From CALGFH01 sp036003705 (GTDB lineage: Bacteria; Actinomycetota; CALGFH01), in NCBI GenBank assembly GCA_036003705.1, contig DASYSE010000060.1:1-7791 (forward strand): a DNA stretch of 7,791 nt. The letters are read 5' to 3'. The first letter of the stretch is position 1. Every line of letters begins with the position of its first letter. This document shows positions 1-6,483 of the stretch, one piece after another. The notes beneath the pieces were generated by a model. It saw nothing but the letters and a program-made list of their open reading frames with translations. It did no database searches and had not been told where the DNA came from. Both the position numbers and the translations under genes were made by a program.

Positions 1-443
1 GGGTCGCGCTGGTGTTCCAGGGCTACGGGCTGCTGTCGCTGCTGACCGCCAGGGAGAACGTGGAGCTGCCGTTCCGGGTGGCCAGGCGCGACCCGGCGGC
101 CGCGGCCACCGCCGCCGGGCGCTGGCTCGGCCTGCTCGGGCTGGGCGACCGGGCCGACCAGCGCACCGACCAGCTGTCGGGGGGCGAGCGGCAGCGGGTC
201 GCCCTGGCCCGCGCCCTGGCCGTCGACCCGGCCGTGCTGGTCGACGAGCCGACCGCCGAGCTGGACGAGGAGAACCGCGACCGGGCCGTCGGCCTGCTCC
301 GCGACGCCGCCGACCGGGGCGCCGCGGTGGTGGTGGCGACCCACGACCCCGAGGTGGTCGAGCTCTGCGACCGGGTGGTCCGCCTGGTCGACGGCCGCCC
401 GGTCGAGCTCGACCCAGGCGAGGTCAGTGGCCCCGTCGCCTGA
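1..443 (+). CDS. ABC transporter ATP-binding protein, LolD/MacB type, 3' part (5' end outside window)
   Basis: This is the C-terminal two thirds of a cytoplasmic ATPase subunit that would power a separate membrane permease, which is not in the window. The open frame runs from the left edge (first whole codon at base 3), so the P-loop and true start are missing. Counting from the GTG at base 12, the Q-loop (VFQGYGLL) is at the very start, the signature LSGGERQR is at residues 55-62, Walker B and catalytic Glu (LVDEPTAELD) at about 76-85, and the switch His (ATHDP) at residue 111. The DEPT motif, Q-loop context and short length after the His switch fit the LolD/MacB/FtsE group that pairs with FtsX-like permeases; the exact substrate cannot be told. 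One oddity is that the stretch between the DP after the signature helix and the Walker B Asp is one residue shorter than usual. The stop lies 17 bases inside the next gene, which suggests co-transcription and coupled translation. Confidence 0.88.
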   Translation, partial: VALVFQGYGLLSLLTARENVELPFRVARRDPAAAATAAGRWLGLLGLGDRADQRTDQLSGGERQRVALARALAVDPAVLVDEPTAELDEENRDRAVGLLRDAADRGAAVVVATHDPEVVELCDRVVRLVDGRPVELDPGEVSGPVA

Positions 444-1611
444 CCCTCGCGCCGGGGCCCTCGACTGGCTGCTGTCGGAGGAAGGCCGGGCGCTGCTGGC
501 CGAGCTGCCGGGCGGGCCGCTCGACCCGGACCACGCCATGCGGCTCGGGACCCGGCTGCGCGCCACCTACCCGGCCGAGCTGGTCGCGGCCGCCCTCGCC
601 CAGCGGGAGCTGCGGGCACGGGCGGCGGCCAAGTTCTCCGAAGCGGGCAGGATGTGGTTCACCCGCGAGGGACTGGAGCAGGCGTCCGCCGAGCCGCTGG
701 CCAGGCACCGGACGGCCCGCTACGCCGGCTCCCCGCTGGTGGCCGACCTGTGCACCGGGATCGGCGGCGACCTGTGCGCGCTCGCCCCCGGCCGGACCGC
801 CCTGGCGGTCGACCTCGACCCGCTCCACCTCCGCATGGCCAGGGAGAACGCGCACGTCCACGGCGCCGGGGAGGTGGCCGCAGCCTGCGCCGACGTCCGC
901 GACCTGCGCCTGCGGCCGCCGCTGGCCGTGTTCATCGACCCGGCCAGGCGCGCCGGCGGCCGCCGCCTGCCGGCGGGGGAGAGCCGCCCGCCGCTGGCCT
1001 GGTGCCTCGAGCTGGCGGCCAGGACGGCGGCGGTCGGCATCAAGGCGGCCCCCGGCATCCCCCTCGGGGTGGTGCCGCCCGGCTGGGAGGTCGAGCTGCT
1101 GGCCGAACGGCGGGAGCTGAAGGAGGCGGCGCTGTGGTCGCCGTCGCTGGCCACCACCACCCGCCGGGCGACCGTGTTCCCCGGCGGCCACACCCTGGTC
1201 GCCCAGCCTGGCCCGCCGGTGCCGTGCGCCCAACCGGGCGCCTTCCTGCTCGACCCGAGCCCGGCCGTGACCCGGGCCGGTCTGGTCGAGGAGCTGGCCC
1301 GCGACCTCGGCGCCTGGAAGCTCGACCGGCGGATCGCGTTCCTGACCGCCGACCGGGCCCTGCGCACCCCCTTCGGCCGCCTCCTGCGGATCGACGCCTC
1401 CCTCCCCTGGAACCTCAAGCACCTGCGCGAGGTGCTGCGCCAGCGGGGGATCGGTGTGGTCGAGGTCCGCAAGCGCGGCTCGGCCGTCGAGGTGGCCGAC
1501 CTGACCACCCGCCTCCGCCTCCGCGGCGACCACCGCGCCACCGTCGTCCTCACCCGCGTCGCCGACCGACCCTGGGCGCTGGTCTGCGGCGAGCCAGCCG
1601 CGCAGCCCTGA
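427..1611 (+). CDS. Class I SAM-dependent methyltransferase with THUMP-like C-terminal domain
   Basis: A complete 394-residue protein, probably a cytoplasmic SAM-dependent methyltransferase. Residues 1-100 form a helical N-terminal region. The Rossmann fold begins with motif I (VADLCTGIGGD, 105-115), followed by the acidic strand end VDLDP (128-132) and the diagnostic FIDPARR (169-175), which sits where N6-adenine enzymes carry NPPY/DPPY. The conserved block LLDPSPAVTRAGLV (about 274-287) follows. The last roughly 60 residues (KRGSAVEVADLTTRLRLRG and on to PWALVC) match the THUMP-like C-terminal domain of this family (Pfam THUMP_like, by recall). THUMP domains bind RNA, so an RNA substrate is likely, but it is inferred. 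The GTG start at 427 overlaps the upstream ATPase by 17 bases. An AGGCGAGG stretch just before it is a usable but closely spaced ribosome binding site. Codon use is typical of the window. The family assignment is firm, the substrate unknown. Confidence 0.9.
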   Translation: MAPSPDPRAGALDWLLSEEGRALLAELPGGPLDPDHAMRLGTRLRATYPAELVAAALAQRELRARAAAKFSEAGRMWFTREGLEQASAEPLARHRTARYAGSPLVADLCTGIGGDLCALAPGRTALAVDLDPLHLRMARENAHVHGAGEVAAACADVRDLRLRPPLAVFIDPARRAGGRRLPAGESRPPLAWCLELAARTAAVGIKAAPGIPLGVVPPGWEVELLAERRELKEAALWSPSLATTTRRATVFPGGHTLVAQPGPPVPCAQPGAFLLDPSPAVTRAGLVEELARDLGAWKLDRRIAFLTADRALRTPFGRLLRIDASLPWNLKHLREVLRQRGIGVVEVRKRGSAVEVADLTTRLRLRGDHRATVVLTRVADRPWALVCGEPAAQP

Positions 1612-1619
1612 GCGGCACC

Positions 1620-1657
1620 AGGACCAGCAGCCCGACGACTGCGGCGTCGCGGGTCCT
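1620..1657. terminator. Possible hairpin between convergent genes
   Basis: The 94-base spacer 1612-1705 separates two genes that end tail to tail. Inside it AGGACC (1620-1625) is complementary to GGTCCT (1652-1657), and CGACG (1633-1637) is complementary to CGTCG (1645-1649) with a 7-base loop, giving a two-part interrupted stem. There is no T-run on either side, so this is not a classic intrinsic terminator. High-GC actinobacteria often lack the T-run. Chance pairing is also easy at this base composition, so confidence is low. Confidence 0.22.
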
Positions 1658-1705
1658 CAGCTGGACGCGGCATTCGTGCTCGTTCCCGGTCCGGTGGAGG
1701 CTCGC

Positions 1706-3514
1706 TCAGGCCGCCCCGGCCAGCCAGCGGCCGTACAGGTCGGCGAAGCGGCCGCCGGCCAGCAGCTCGCCGGGCGGGCCGGCCTCCACCACTCGGCCGT
1801 CCTCGATCACGGCGACCTGGTCGGCCTCGATCGCGGTGGACCGCCGGTGGGCGATGATGATGGTGGTGCGTCCCTGGCGCAGCCGCCGCAGGGCCTGCTG
1901 CACCCGCGCCTCGGTGACCACGTCCAGGTTGCTGGTCGCCTCGTCCAGCAGCAGCACGGCGGGGTCGGCGATCCAGGCGCGGGCGAAGCCGATCAGCTGG
2001 CGCTCCCCGGCCGACAGCAGGGCGCCGCGCTCGCCGACCTCGGTGTCGTAGCCGTCGAGCAGGCCGGCGATGACCTGGTCGGCCCCGACCGCCCTGGCCG
2101 CGGCCTCGGCCTCGGCCCTGGTCGCCTCGGGCCGGCCGAAGCGGATGTTGTCGAGGATCGTCCCCGAGAACAGGAACCCCTCCTGGGGTACGTAGCCCAT
2201 GGCCCGGCGCAGGTCGGCCAGGCGGACCTGGCGCAGGTCGACCCCGTCGAGGATGACCTGCCCGGCCAGCGGGTCGTAGAAGCGGGCGATCAGCTTGGCG
2301 ACGGTCGACTTGCCGGCCCCGGTCGGACCGATCAGCGCCAGGGTGGTCCCGGCCTCCAGGTGGAGGTGCACATCGTGCAGCACCTCGGGGCCCTGGTCGT
2401 AGGCGAACCGGACACCCTCCAGCCGGACCTCGCCGCTGGGGTCGGGCAGGGGCACGGGGTCGGCGGCCTCGCGGACCGATGGGCGTTCCTCGAGCACGGC
2501 CCCGACCCGCTCGGCGCCCGCGGTGGCCGACTGGAAGCTGTCGTAGAGCTCGGACAGCTGCTGCACCGGGTCGAACAGGTTGCGCAGGTAGAGCAGGAAG
2601 GCGGCCAGGGTGCCGATCTCGAGGTCGCCGGCGAGCACCCGCCGGCCACCGACGCCGAGCACCACGACGGTGGCGGCCGTGCCCAGGAACTCGATGCCGG
2701 GGAAGAAGAACGACGCCAGGCCGATGGTGCGCCGGTGGGCGACCCGCTCGGCGTGGTTGGCGTCGGCCAGGCGGGAGGCGGTGGCCCGCTCGCGGCGGAA
2801 GGCCTGGATCGCCTTGACCCCGGAGAGCGCCTCCTGCAGCTGCACCGTGACGACGCTGTGGGTCTCCCTGACCTGACGGTAGGCCTCCGCCGACCAGCGC
2901 CGGAAGGCGCGGGCGGTCACGGCGATCAGGGGGGCGACGACCAGGGTGGCCAGGGCCAGGCGCCAGTCCAGCACGACCAGGATCACCGCCACCCCGACCA
3001 TGGTGATGAGGCCGGTGACGAGCGTGACCAGGCCGTCGGTGACCAGGTCGCTCATGGCGTCGATATCGGCGGTCATGCGGGCGACCAGCCTGCCCGTCCG
3101 CTCGCGCTCGTAGAAGTCGAGCGAGAGGGTCTGCAGGTGGCGGAAGAGCTTGGTCCTGACCGTGTACAGCACCCGCTGCCCGACCCTGGCCACGGCCATG
3201 GTCTCGGCCCGGCCGGCGAGGAACTGCAGGCCGGCCAGGACCAGGTAGGCGATGGCGACCCGGTCCAGCACCTCCAGCCGGCGCGGCACCACGCCGCCGT
3301 CGATGGCCACCTTGACCAGGTAGGGCATGGCCAGACCGGCGCCGGTCTGGACCAGCACGGCCAGCGAGGCCAGCGCGACCAGCCCACGGTGGGGCCGGAC
3401 CAGCGGCCACAGCCACGCCCTGGCCCGCCGCCCCGAGATGCGGTCGCGTGCGCCCCGGTCGATCTCCGGCGGTGCGCCGTGGGTGTGCGCGGCGATCGAG
3501 TGATGGCGACTCAC
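1706..3514 (-). CDS. ABC exporter half-transporter (membrane + ATPase), second gene, catalytic partner
   Basis: A complete 602-residue half-transporter with an N-terminal type IV exporter membrane domain (about residues 35-330, around six membrane helices) and a C-terminal ATPase domain (about 360-600). The ATPase shows Walker A GPTGAGKST (396-404), Q-loop YVPQE (Q444), signature LSAGE (500-504), Walker B LLLDEATSNLD (521-531) with catalytic Glu 525, and switch His 556 (AHRRST). Walker A, Walker B and the His switch are canonical, but the signature is LSAGE rather than LSGGQ. The GTG start at 3514 is chosen because AGGAGG lies 7 bases upstream and the start overlaps the stop of the preceding gene in a GTGA. 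The frame stays open far upstream, but that part runs antiphase through the neighbour and is not coding. It probably forms a heterodimer with the upstream half and exports drugs, lipids or peptides; the substrate is not visible. Confidence 0.93.
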   Translation of the reverse strand: MSRHHSIAAHTHGAPPEIDRGARDRISGRRARAWLWPLVRPHRGLVALASLAVLVQTGAGLAMPYLVKVAIDGGVVPRRLEVLDRVAIAYLVLAGLQFLAGRAETMAVARVGQRVLYTVRTKLFRHLQTLSLDFYERERTGRLVARMTADIDAMSDLVTDGLVTLVTGLITMVGVAVILVVLDWRLALATLVVAPLIAVTARAFRRWSAEAYRQVRETHSVVTVQLQEALSGVKAIQAFRRERATASRLADANHAERVAHRRTIGLASFFFPGIEFLGTAATVVVLGVGGRRVLAGDLEIGTLAAFLLYLRNLFDPVQQLSELYDSFQSATAGAERVGAVLEERPSVREAADPVPLPDPSGEVRLEGVRFAYDQGPEVLHDVHLHLEAGTTLALIGPTGAGKSTVAKLIARFYDPLAGQVILDGVDLRQVRLADLRRAMGYVPQEGFLFSGTILDNIRFGRPEATRAEAEAAARAVGADQVIAGLLDGYDTEVGERGALLSAGERQLIGFARAWIADPAVLLLDEATSNLDVVTEARVQQALRRLRQGRTTIIIAHRRSTAIEADQVAVIEDGRVVEAGPPGELLAGGRFADLYGRWLAGAA

Positions 3515-5340
3515 GACGCCGCCTCCTCGACAAGGCGATCGACGCCGGCTCCGGAGTGTGCCAGCACGGCCCGGTAGGCGGGCTCGCGGGCGGCCAGCTC
3601 CTCGTGGCTGCCCTGGGCGACCACCCGGCCCCGGTCCAGCAGCATCACCCGCCGGGCAAGGCGCAGGCTGGCCCGCCGGTTGGCGACCAGCAGCACGGTG
3701 GCGCCGCCGAGCGCCCTGTCCAGCCCGGCCAGGATCGCGGCCTCGGTGTCCACGTCGACGTGGGAGAGGGCGTCGTCCAGGATCAGCACCCGCGGCTGCA
3801 TCAGCAGTGCCCTGGCCAGCGCGACCCGCTGGCGCTGTCCCCCGGACAGGGTGTAGCCCTGCTCGCCGACGACCGTGTCCAGCCCCTCGGGCAGCGCCTC
3901 GACCACCTCCAGGGCGGCCGCCGCGGCCAGGGCGTCCAGCACCTCCTGGTCGGTCGCGGCCGGCCGCCCGAAGGCCACGTTGTCGCGGAGGCTGGCCGAG
4001 AACAGCACCGGCTCCTGGTGGACGATCCCGACCGCCGACCGCAGCGAGTCGAGGGTCAGGTCGGCGACGTCGTGGCCGTCGAGCAGGACCCGGCCGTCGC
4101 TCGGCCCGTACAGCCTCGGGATCAGGCCGAGCAGGGTGGACTTCCCCGACCCGGTGCCGCCGACCACCGCCACCCGCGACCCGGGCTCGATCTCCAGGTC
4201 GATGCCGGTCAGGGTGGCCCGTCCGGATTCGCCGTAGCGGAAGCTCACGCCCTCGAAGGTGATCCGCGCCCCCCGGTCCTGGGTGGGCGCGGGCAGGGCG
4301 GTAGCCCGCGGCCGGTCGGCGATCCCCGGTGGCTGGTCGAGCACCTCGAAGACCCGCTCGGCGCTGGCCGCGGCCCGCTGGGCGAACCCGAACAGCATCC
4401 CCAGCCCCTGCAGCGGCCAGGTGAGCAGCAGCAGGTAGCTGTTGAAGGCGACCAGCGTGCCCAGGGTGATCTGCCCTTCGGCGGCCAGCCGGCCCCCGTA
4501 CCAGAGGATCGCGGCCAGGCTGAGCTGGGGCAGGATCGCCAGCAGGGGGTTGTAGAAGGCCCGCAGCCGGGCCGCCTCCAGGTTCTGGTCCAGGATCGAG
4601 CCGGCCTCGACCTCCAGCCGCCGCGCCTGCTGCTCCTCGCGGCCGAACGCCTTGACCACCCGCACCCCGGCGGTCGCCTCCTCGACCACGGTGGTCAGCT
4701 CGCCGATCTCCTGCTGCACCTGCCAGTAGACGCGGTGCAGGCGGCGGTTGTACCGCAGCGCCCCGTAGACCAGCGGCGGGGCCAGCGCCAGCACGACCAG
4801 GCAGAGCCGGGGCGACAGCAGCCACATCTGCACCGCCGCGATGGCGAAGGTGACCAGGTTGAGGACCATGAACACCAGGCCCCAGGAGATGAAGTAGCGC
4901 AGCGAGCGGACGTCGGAGGTGGCCCTGGCCAGCAGCTGCCCGGTCGGGGCGCGGTCGTGGTAGGCGGCCTCCAGCGCCAGCAGGTGGCGGGCCAGCCGGT
5001 TGCGCAGGTCGTATTCGACGTCGGTGCCGATCCGGCCCGAGATGTTGCGCCGCAGCCCGGCCGCGACCCAGCGGACCAGGGCCAGCACCACCAGCACGGC
5101 GATCTCGCGCCCCAGCACCCCGGGCACGCGCCCGGTCAGCCCGTCGTCGATGATCGTCCTGATGACCAGGGGGATGAACGAGGTGATGGCCAGCATCGCG
5201 ACCCCGAGGGCGAACGCCACGGCCACCCGGCGCCGGTAGGGGCCCATCAGGCCGACGATGCGGCGCAGGGTCCCGAGGGCGAGGCCGTCGGGAGGCGGGT
5301 CGTTGCCATACCAGCGCAGGGGGCAGCTCCAAGTGGTCAA
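3511..5340 (-). CDS. ABC exporter half-transporter (membrane + ATPase), first gene, degenerate-site partner
   Basis: This half-transporter is 609 residues long from the TTG at 5340. The membrane domain spans about residues 20-330 and the ATPase about 355-590. Motifs are Walker A GGTGSGKST (394-402), Q-loop IVHQE (Q442), signature LSGGQRQR (498-505), and Walker B LILDDALSHVD with Asp 523 where the catalytic Glu normally stands. VANRRAS has Asn 554 where the switch His is expected. Both replacements are known in the non-catalytic site of heterodimeric exporters such as TM287/288, BmrC/BmrD and LmrCD, so this is likely the regulatory half. The start is uncertain. The frame opens from a GTG at 5403, but codons 5341-5403 have many A/T third positions, unlike the rest of the gene, and contain a promoter-like pair, so I prefer the TTG at 5340. 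Neither start has a good ribosome binding site. It is the first gene of a two-gene operon. Confidence 0.92.
   Translation of the reverse strand: MTTWSCPLRWYGNDPPPDGLALGTLRRIVGLMGPYRRRVAVAFALGVAMLAITSFIPLVIRTIIDDGLTGRVPGVLGREIAVLVVLALVRWVAAGLRRNISGRIGTDVEYDLRNRLARHLLALEAAYHDRAPTGQLLARATSDVRSLRYFISWGLVFMVLNLVTFAIAAVQMWLLSPRLCLVVLALAPPLVYGALRYNRRLHRVYWQVQQEIGELTTVVEEATAGVRVVKAFGREEQQARRLEVEAGSILDQNLEAARLRAFYNPLLAILPQLSLAAILWYGGRLAAEGQITLGTLVAFNSYLLLLTWPLQGLGMLFGFAQRAAASAERVFEVLDQPPGIADRPRATALPAPTQDRGARITFEGVSFRYGESGRATLTGIDLEIEPGSRVAVVGGTGSGKSTLLGLIPRLYGPSDGRVLLDGHDVADLTLDSLRSAVGIVHQEPVLFSASLRDNVAFGRPAATDQEVLDALAAAAALEVVEALPEGLDTVVGEQGYTLSGGQRQRVALARALLMQPRVLILDDALSHVDVDTEAAILAGLDRALGGATVLLVANRRASLRLARRVMLLDRGRVVAQGSHEELAAREPAYRAVLAHSGAGVDRLVEEAAS
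3522..3527 (-). promoter_or_regulatory. Ribosome binding site of the second exporter gene
   Basis: On the minus strand the sequence is AGGAGG, 7 bases before the GTG start at 3514, and it lies inside the last codons of the upstream exporter gene. It fixes the start of the downstream gene and, with the GTGA overlap (3511-3514), indicates coupled translation and near-equal production of the two subunits. Confidence 0.8.
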
Positions 5341-5353
5341 GGGCGGGTTGCCG

Positions 5354-5383
5354 ATAGTCCAACGTACGGCAGCACCCAGACAA
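5354..5383 (-). promoter_or_regulatory. Possible promoter of the exporter operon
   Basis: On the minus strand TTGTCT (5378-5383) and GACTAT (5354-5359) are separated by 18 bases, a moderate match to the -35 and -10 elements of a housekeeping sigma factor. The key A and final T of the -10 are present. Transcription would begin only a few bases before the TTG at 5340, giving a nearly leaderless message, which would explain the missing ribosome binding site. This is a pattern match only. Confidence 0.25.
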
Positions 5384-5484
5384 TCCGCGACCGAGATGCA
5401 CACCCGTCTGGTCGTCAGGCGGGCATCCGCGGCGGCGCGGCGGGCGCCCTCGTCGCGTTCCTTGCGGCGACACCCCGATGCTGT

Positions 5485-5514
5485 TGTACTGGTGCGTATC
5501 TAGCTATGTACTGG
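5485..5514. promoter_or_regulatory. Operator-like palindrome within an 8-bp direct repeat
   Basis: An imperfect palindrome, GTAtcTAGCTAtgTAC, occupies 5496-5511 with 12 of 16 positions symmetric. It is bracketed by a direct repeat TGTACTGG at 5485-5492 and 5507-5514, start to start 22 bp, about two helical turns. The element ends where the ribosome binding site of the NimA-like gene begins and lies in the most AT-rich part of an otherwise very GC-rich window. TTGTAC at 5484-5489 could act as a -35. A dimeric repressor of TetR or similar type could bind here; the regulator is unknown. Confidence 0.4.
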
Positions 5515-5516
5515 AG
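5513..5516 (+). promoter_or_regulatory. Ribosome binding site of the NimA-like gene
   Basis: GGAG stands 8 bases before the ATG at 5525, a normal spacing. It decides the start of the downstream gene and overlaps the right end of the operator-like repeat, so a bound repressor could also sit over this region of the promoter DNA. Confidence 0.65.
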
Positions 5517-5524
5517 CATATTTC

Positions 5525-6214
5525 ATGGACGGTGCGCGCTACCAGACCACGGAGCGGACCAGGGCCCGGAGGCTGCCGGAACGGGCCGCCTACGACCGGG
5601 CCACCGTGCACGCCATCCTCGACGAGGGCTTCATCTGCCACGTCGGCTTCCAGGTCGACGGCCAGCCGTACGTCGTCCCGACCGGCTACGCGCGGGTCGG
5701 GGAGACGATCTACCTGCACGGGTCGAGCGGGAGCCGGCTCGGCCTGTGGCCGGGCATGGACGTCTGCGTCACCGTCACCCTGCTCGACGGGCTGGTGCTG
5801 GCTCGTTCGGCCTTCCACCACTCGCTGAACTACCGCTCGGTGATGGCGCTGGGCCGCACCCGGCCGGTCGGCGACCCGGACGAGAAGGAGGCCGCGCTTC
5901 GGGCCGTGGTCGAGCACATCGTCCCCGGGCGCAGCGCCCAGGTGCGCGGCGGCGACCGCCGCGAGCTGGCCGCCACCGCCGTCCTGGCCCTGCCCCTCAC
6001 CGAGGTCTCGGCCAAGGTGCGCACCGGGCCGCCCAACGACGACGAGCCCGACTACGCCCTCCCGATCTGGGCAGGGGTCCTTCCCCTCGCCCTCAGCCCC
6101 GCTTCCCCCGAGCCCGACCCCCTGCTCGACCCGTCGGTCCCGCTCCCGCCCCACGTTGCCTCCTGGTCCCGCCAGACCCCTCGACCCCCAGGGCGCGGCA
6201 GCGCAGCTCGGTGA
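5525..6214 (+). CDS. PNPOx-like split-barrel flavoprotein, NimA (nitroimidazole reductase) family
   Basis: A complete 229-residue cytoplasmic protein of the pyridoxamine-phosphate-oxidase-like split-barrel fold (NimA-related, Pfam Pyridox_ox_2 by recall). Such proteins bind FMN or a related flavin as dimers and reduce small molecules; NimA members reduce nitroimidazoles to amines. The core is visible at residues 36-69 (ICHVGFQVDGQPYVVPTGYA, then TIYLHGSSGSR), followed by CVTVTLLDGLVLARSAFHHS (81-100) and NYRSV. A well-conserved later block, EVSAKVRTGPPNDDEPDYAL, covers 160-179, with IWAGVLPL after it. His 65 in YLHGS may match the active-site His of NimA, an inference. The last 15-20 residues are a Pro/Arg-rich tail overlapping an antisense remnant, so the ancestral end may have been earlier. 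ATG 5525 is supported by GGAG 8 bases upstream. The gene diverges from the exporter operon across 184 bases. The true substrate is unknown. Confidence 0.9.
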   Translation: MDGARYQTTERTRARRLPERAAYDRATVHAILDEGFICHVGFQVDGQPYVVPTGYARVGETIYLHGSSGSRLGLWPGMDVCVTVTLLDGLVLARSAFHHSLNYRSVMALGRTRPVGDPDEKEAALRAVVEHIVPGRSAQVRGGDRRELAATAVLALPLTEVSAKVRTGPPNDDEPDYALPIWAGVLPLALSPASPEPDPLLDPSVPLPPHVASWSRQTPRPPGRGSAAR

Positions 6215-6439
6215 CGTCTGCGATCAGCCGCCGCCGCTGCGACCGGGGGCGGTGGGTCGCGGTGACCAGGACGCCGTGCAGCCCGTGCGGGAGGGGGTCG
6301 GTGGCAAGGGCCGGGTCGCCACGGCGAGCGCGCCGGCGGCCTGCCCAGCCTCCAGCAGCTCGGCCATCACGGTCCTGGCGCGGGCGAAGGCGTCCTTCTC
6401 ACCGAAGCCGGCCTGGTGGAACATGGACGCGTGGTGTTC
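6183..6439 (-). pseudogene. Frameshifted remnant, possibly the C-terminal half of a TetR-type regulator
   Basis: No intact gene lies in 6215-6483, but the minus strand carries a clear coding signature in two frames. From about 6439 to 6322 it reads HHASMFHQAGFGEKDAFARA, then RTVMAELLEAGQAAGALA, with nearly all third positions G or C. One base later in phase, from about 6325 to 6183, it reads DPALATDPLPHGLHGVLV, then TATHRP and RRRLIADVTELRCRALGV. Joined by a one-base shift near 6318-6325, the two parts have the layout of a TetR-family ligand-binding domain end: a helix, then a turn with a DP motif, then a terminal helix ending in ALGV. The DNA-binding half and a credible start are absent, replaced by the ribosome binding site and start of the neighbouring methyltransferase. 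No stop codon follows directly. The TetR assignment rests on resemblance only. A sequencing error could explain the frameshift but not the missing N-terminus. Confidence 0.35.
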
Positions 6440-6471
6440 TCGCGGCTGTCCACAGGAGGTCCCGGGTCGGT

Positions 6472-6477
6472 AGGAGG
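6472..6477 (+). promoter_or_regulatory. Ribosome binding site of the small methyltransferase
   Basis: A full AGGAGG 6 bases before the ATG at 6484. It picks this start over the in-frame GTG at 6499 and over the long open stretch upstream, which is antisense to other genes. Confidence 0.8.
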
Positions 6478-6483
6478 CGAGGC

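Noticed and set aside
3515..5473. Continuous minus-strand frame upstream of the second exporter half, hinting at a fused double-length exporter
   Set aside because: The upstream part is out of phase with the first exporter half, which has all the motifs, and its product is low-complexity Arg/Gly/Pro-rich. The two halves are separate genes joined by a GTGA overlap.
5504..6154. Long minus-strand frame antisense to the NimA-like gene
   Set aside because: The product lacks recognisable motifs, and the plus-strand frame has strong family motifs and a ribosome binding site. It is a shadow frame.
6156..6473. Plus-strand frame of about 105 codons between the NimA-like gene and the small methyltransferase
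   Set aside because: It has no ribosome binding site and its composition is that of an antisense shadow of the frameshifted minus-strand remnant.
3448..6483. A plus-strand frame open from 3448 that reaches the small methyltransferase, suggesting a giant protein
   Set aside because: It is antisense to the exporter genes and out of phase with the NimA-like gene. Only the part after ATG 6484 has family motifs and a ribosome binding site. GC-rich DNA has few stop codons, so such open frames are expected.
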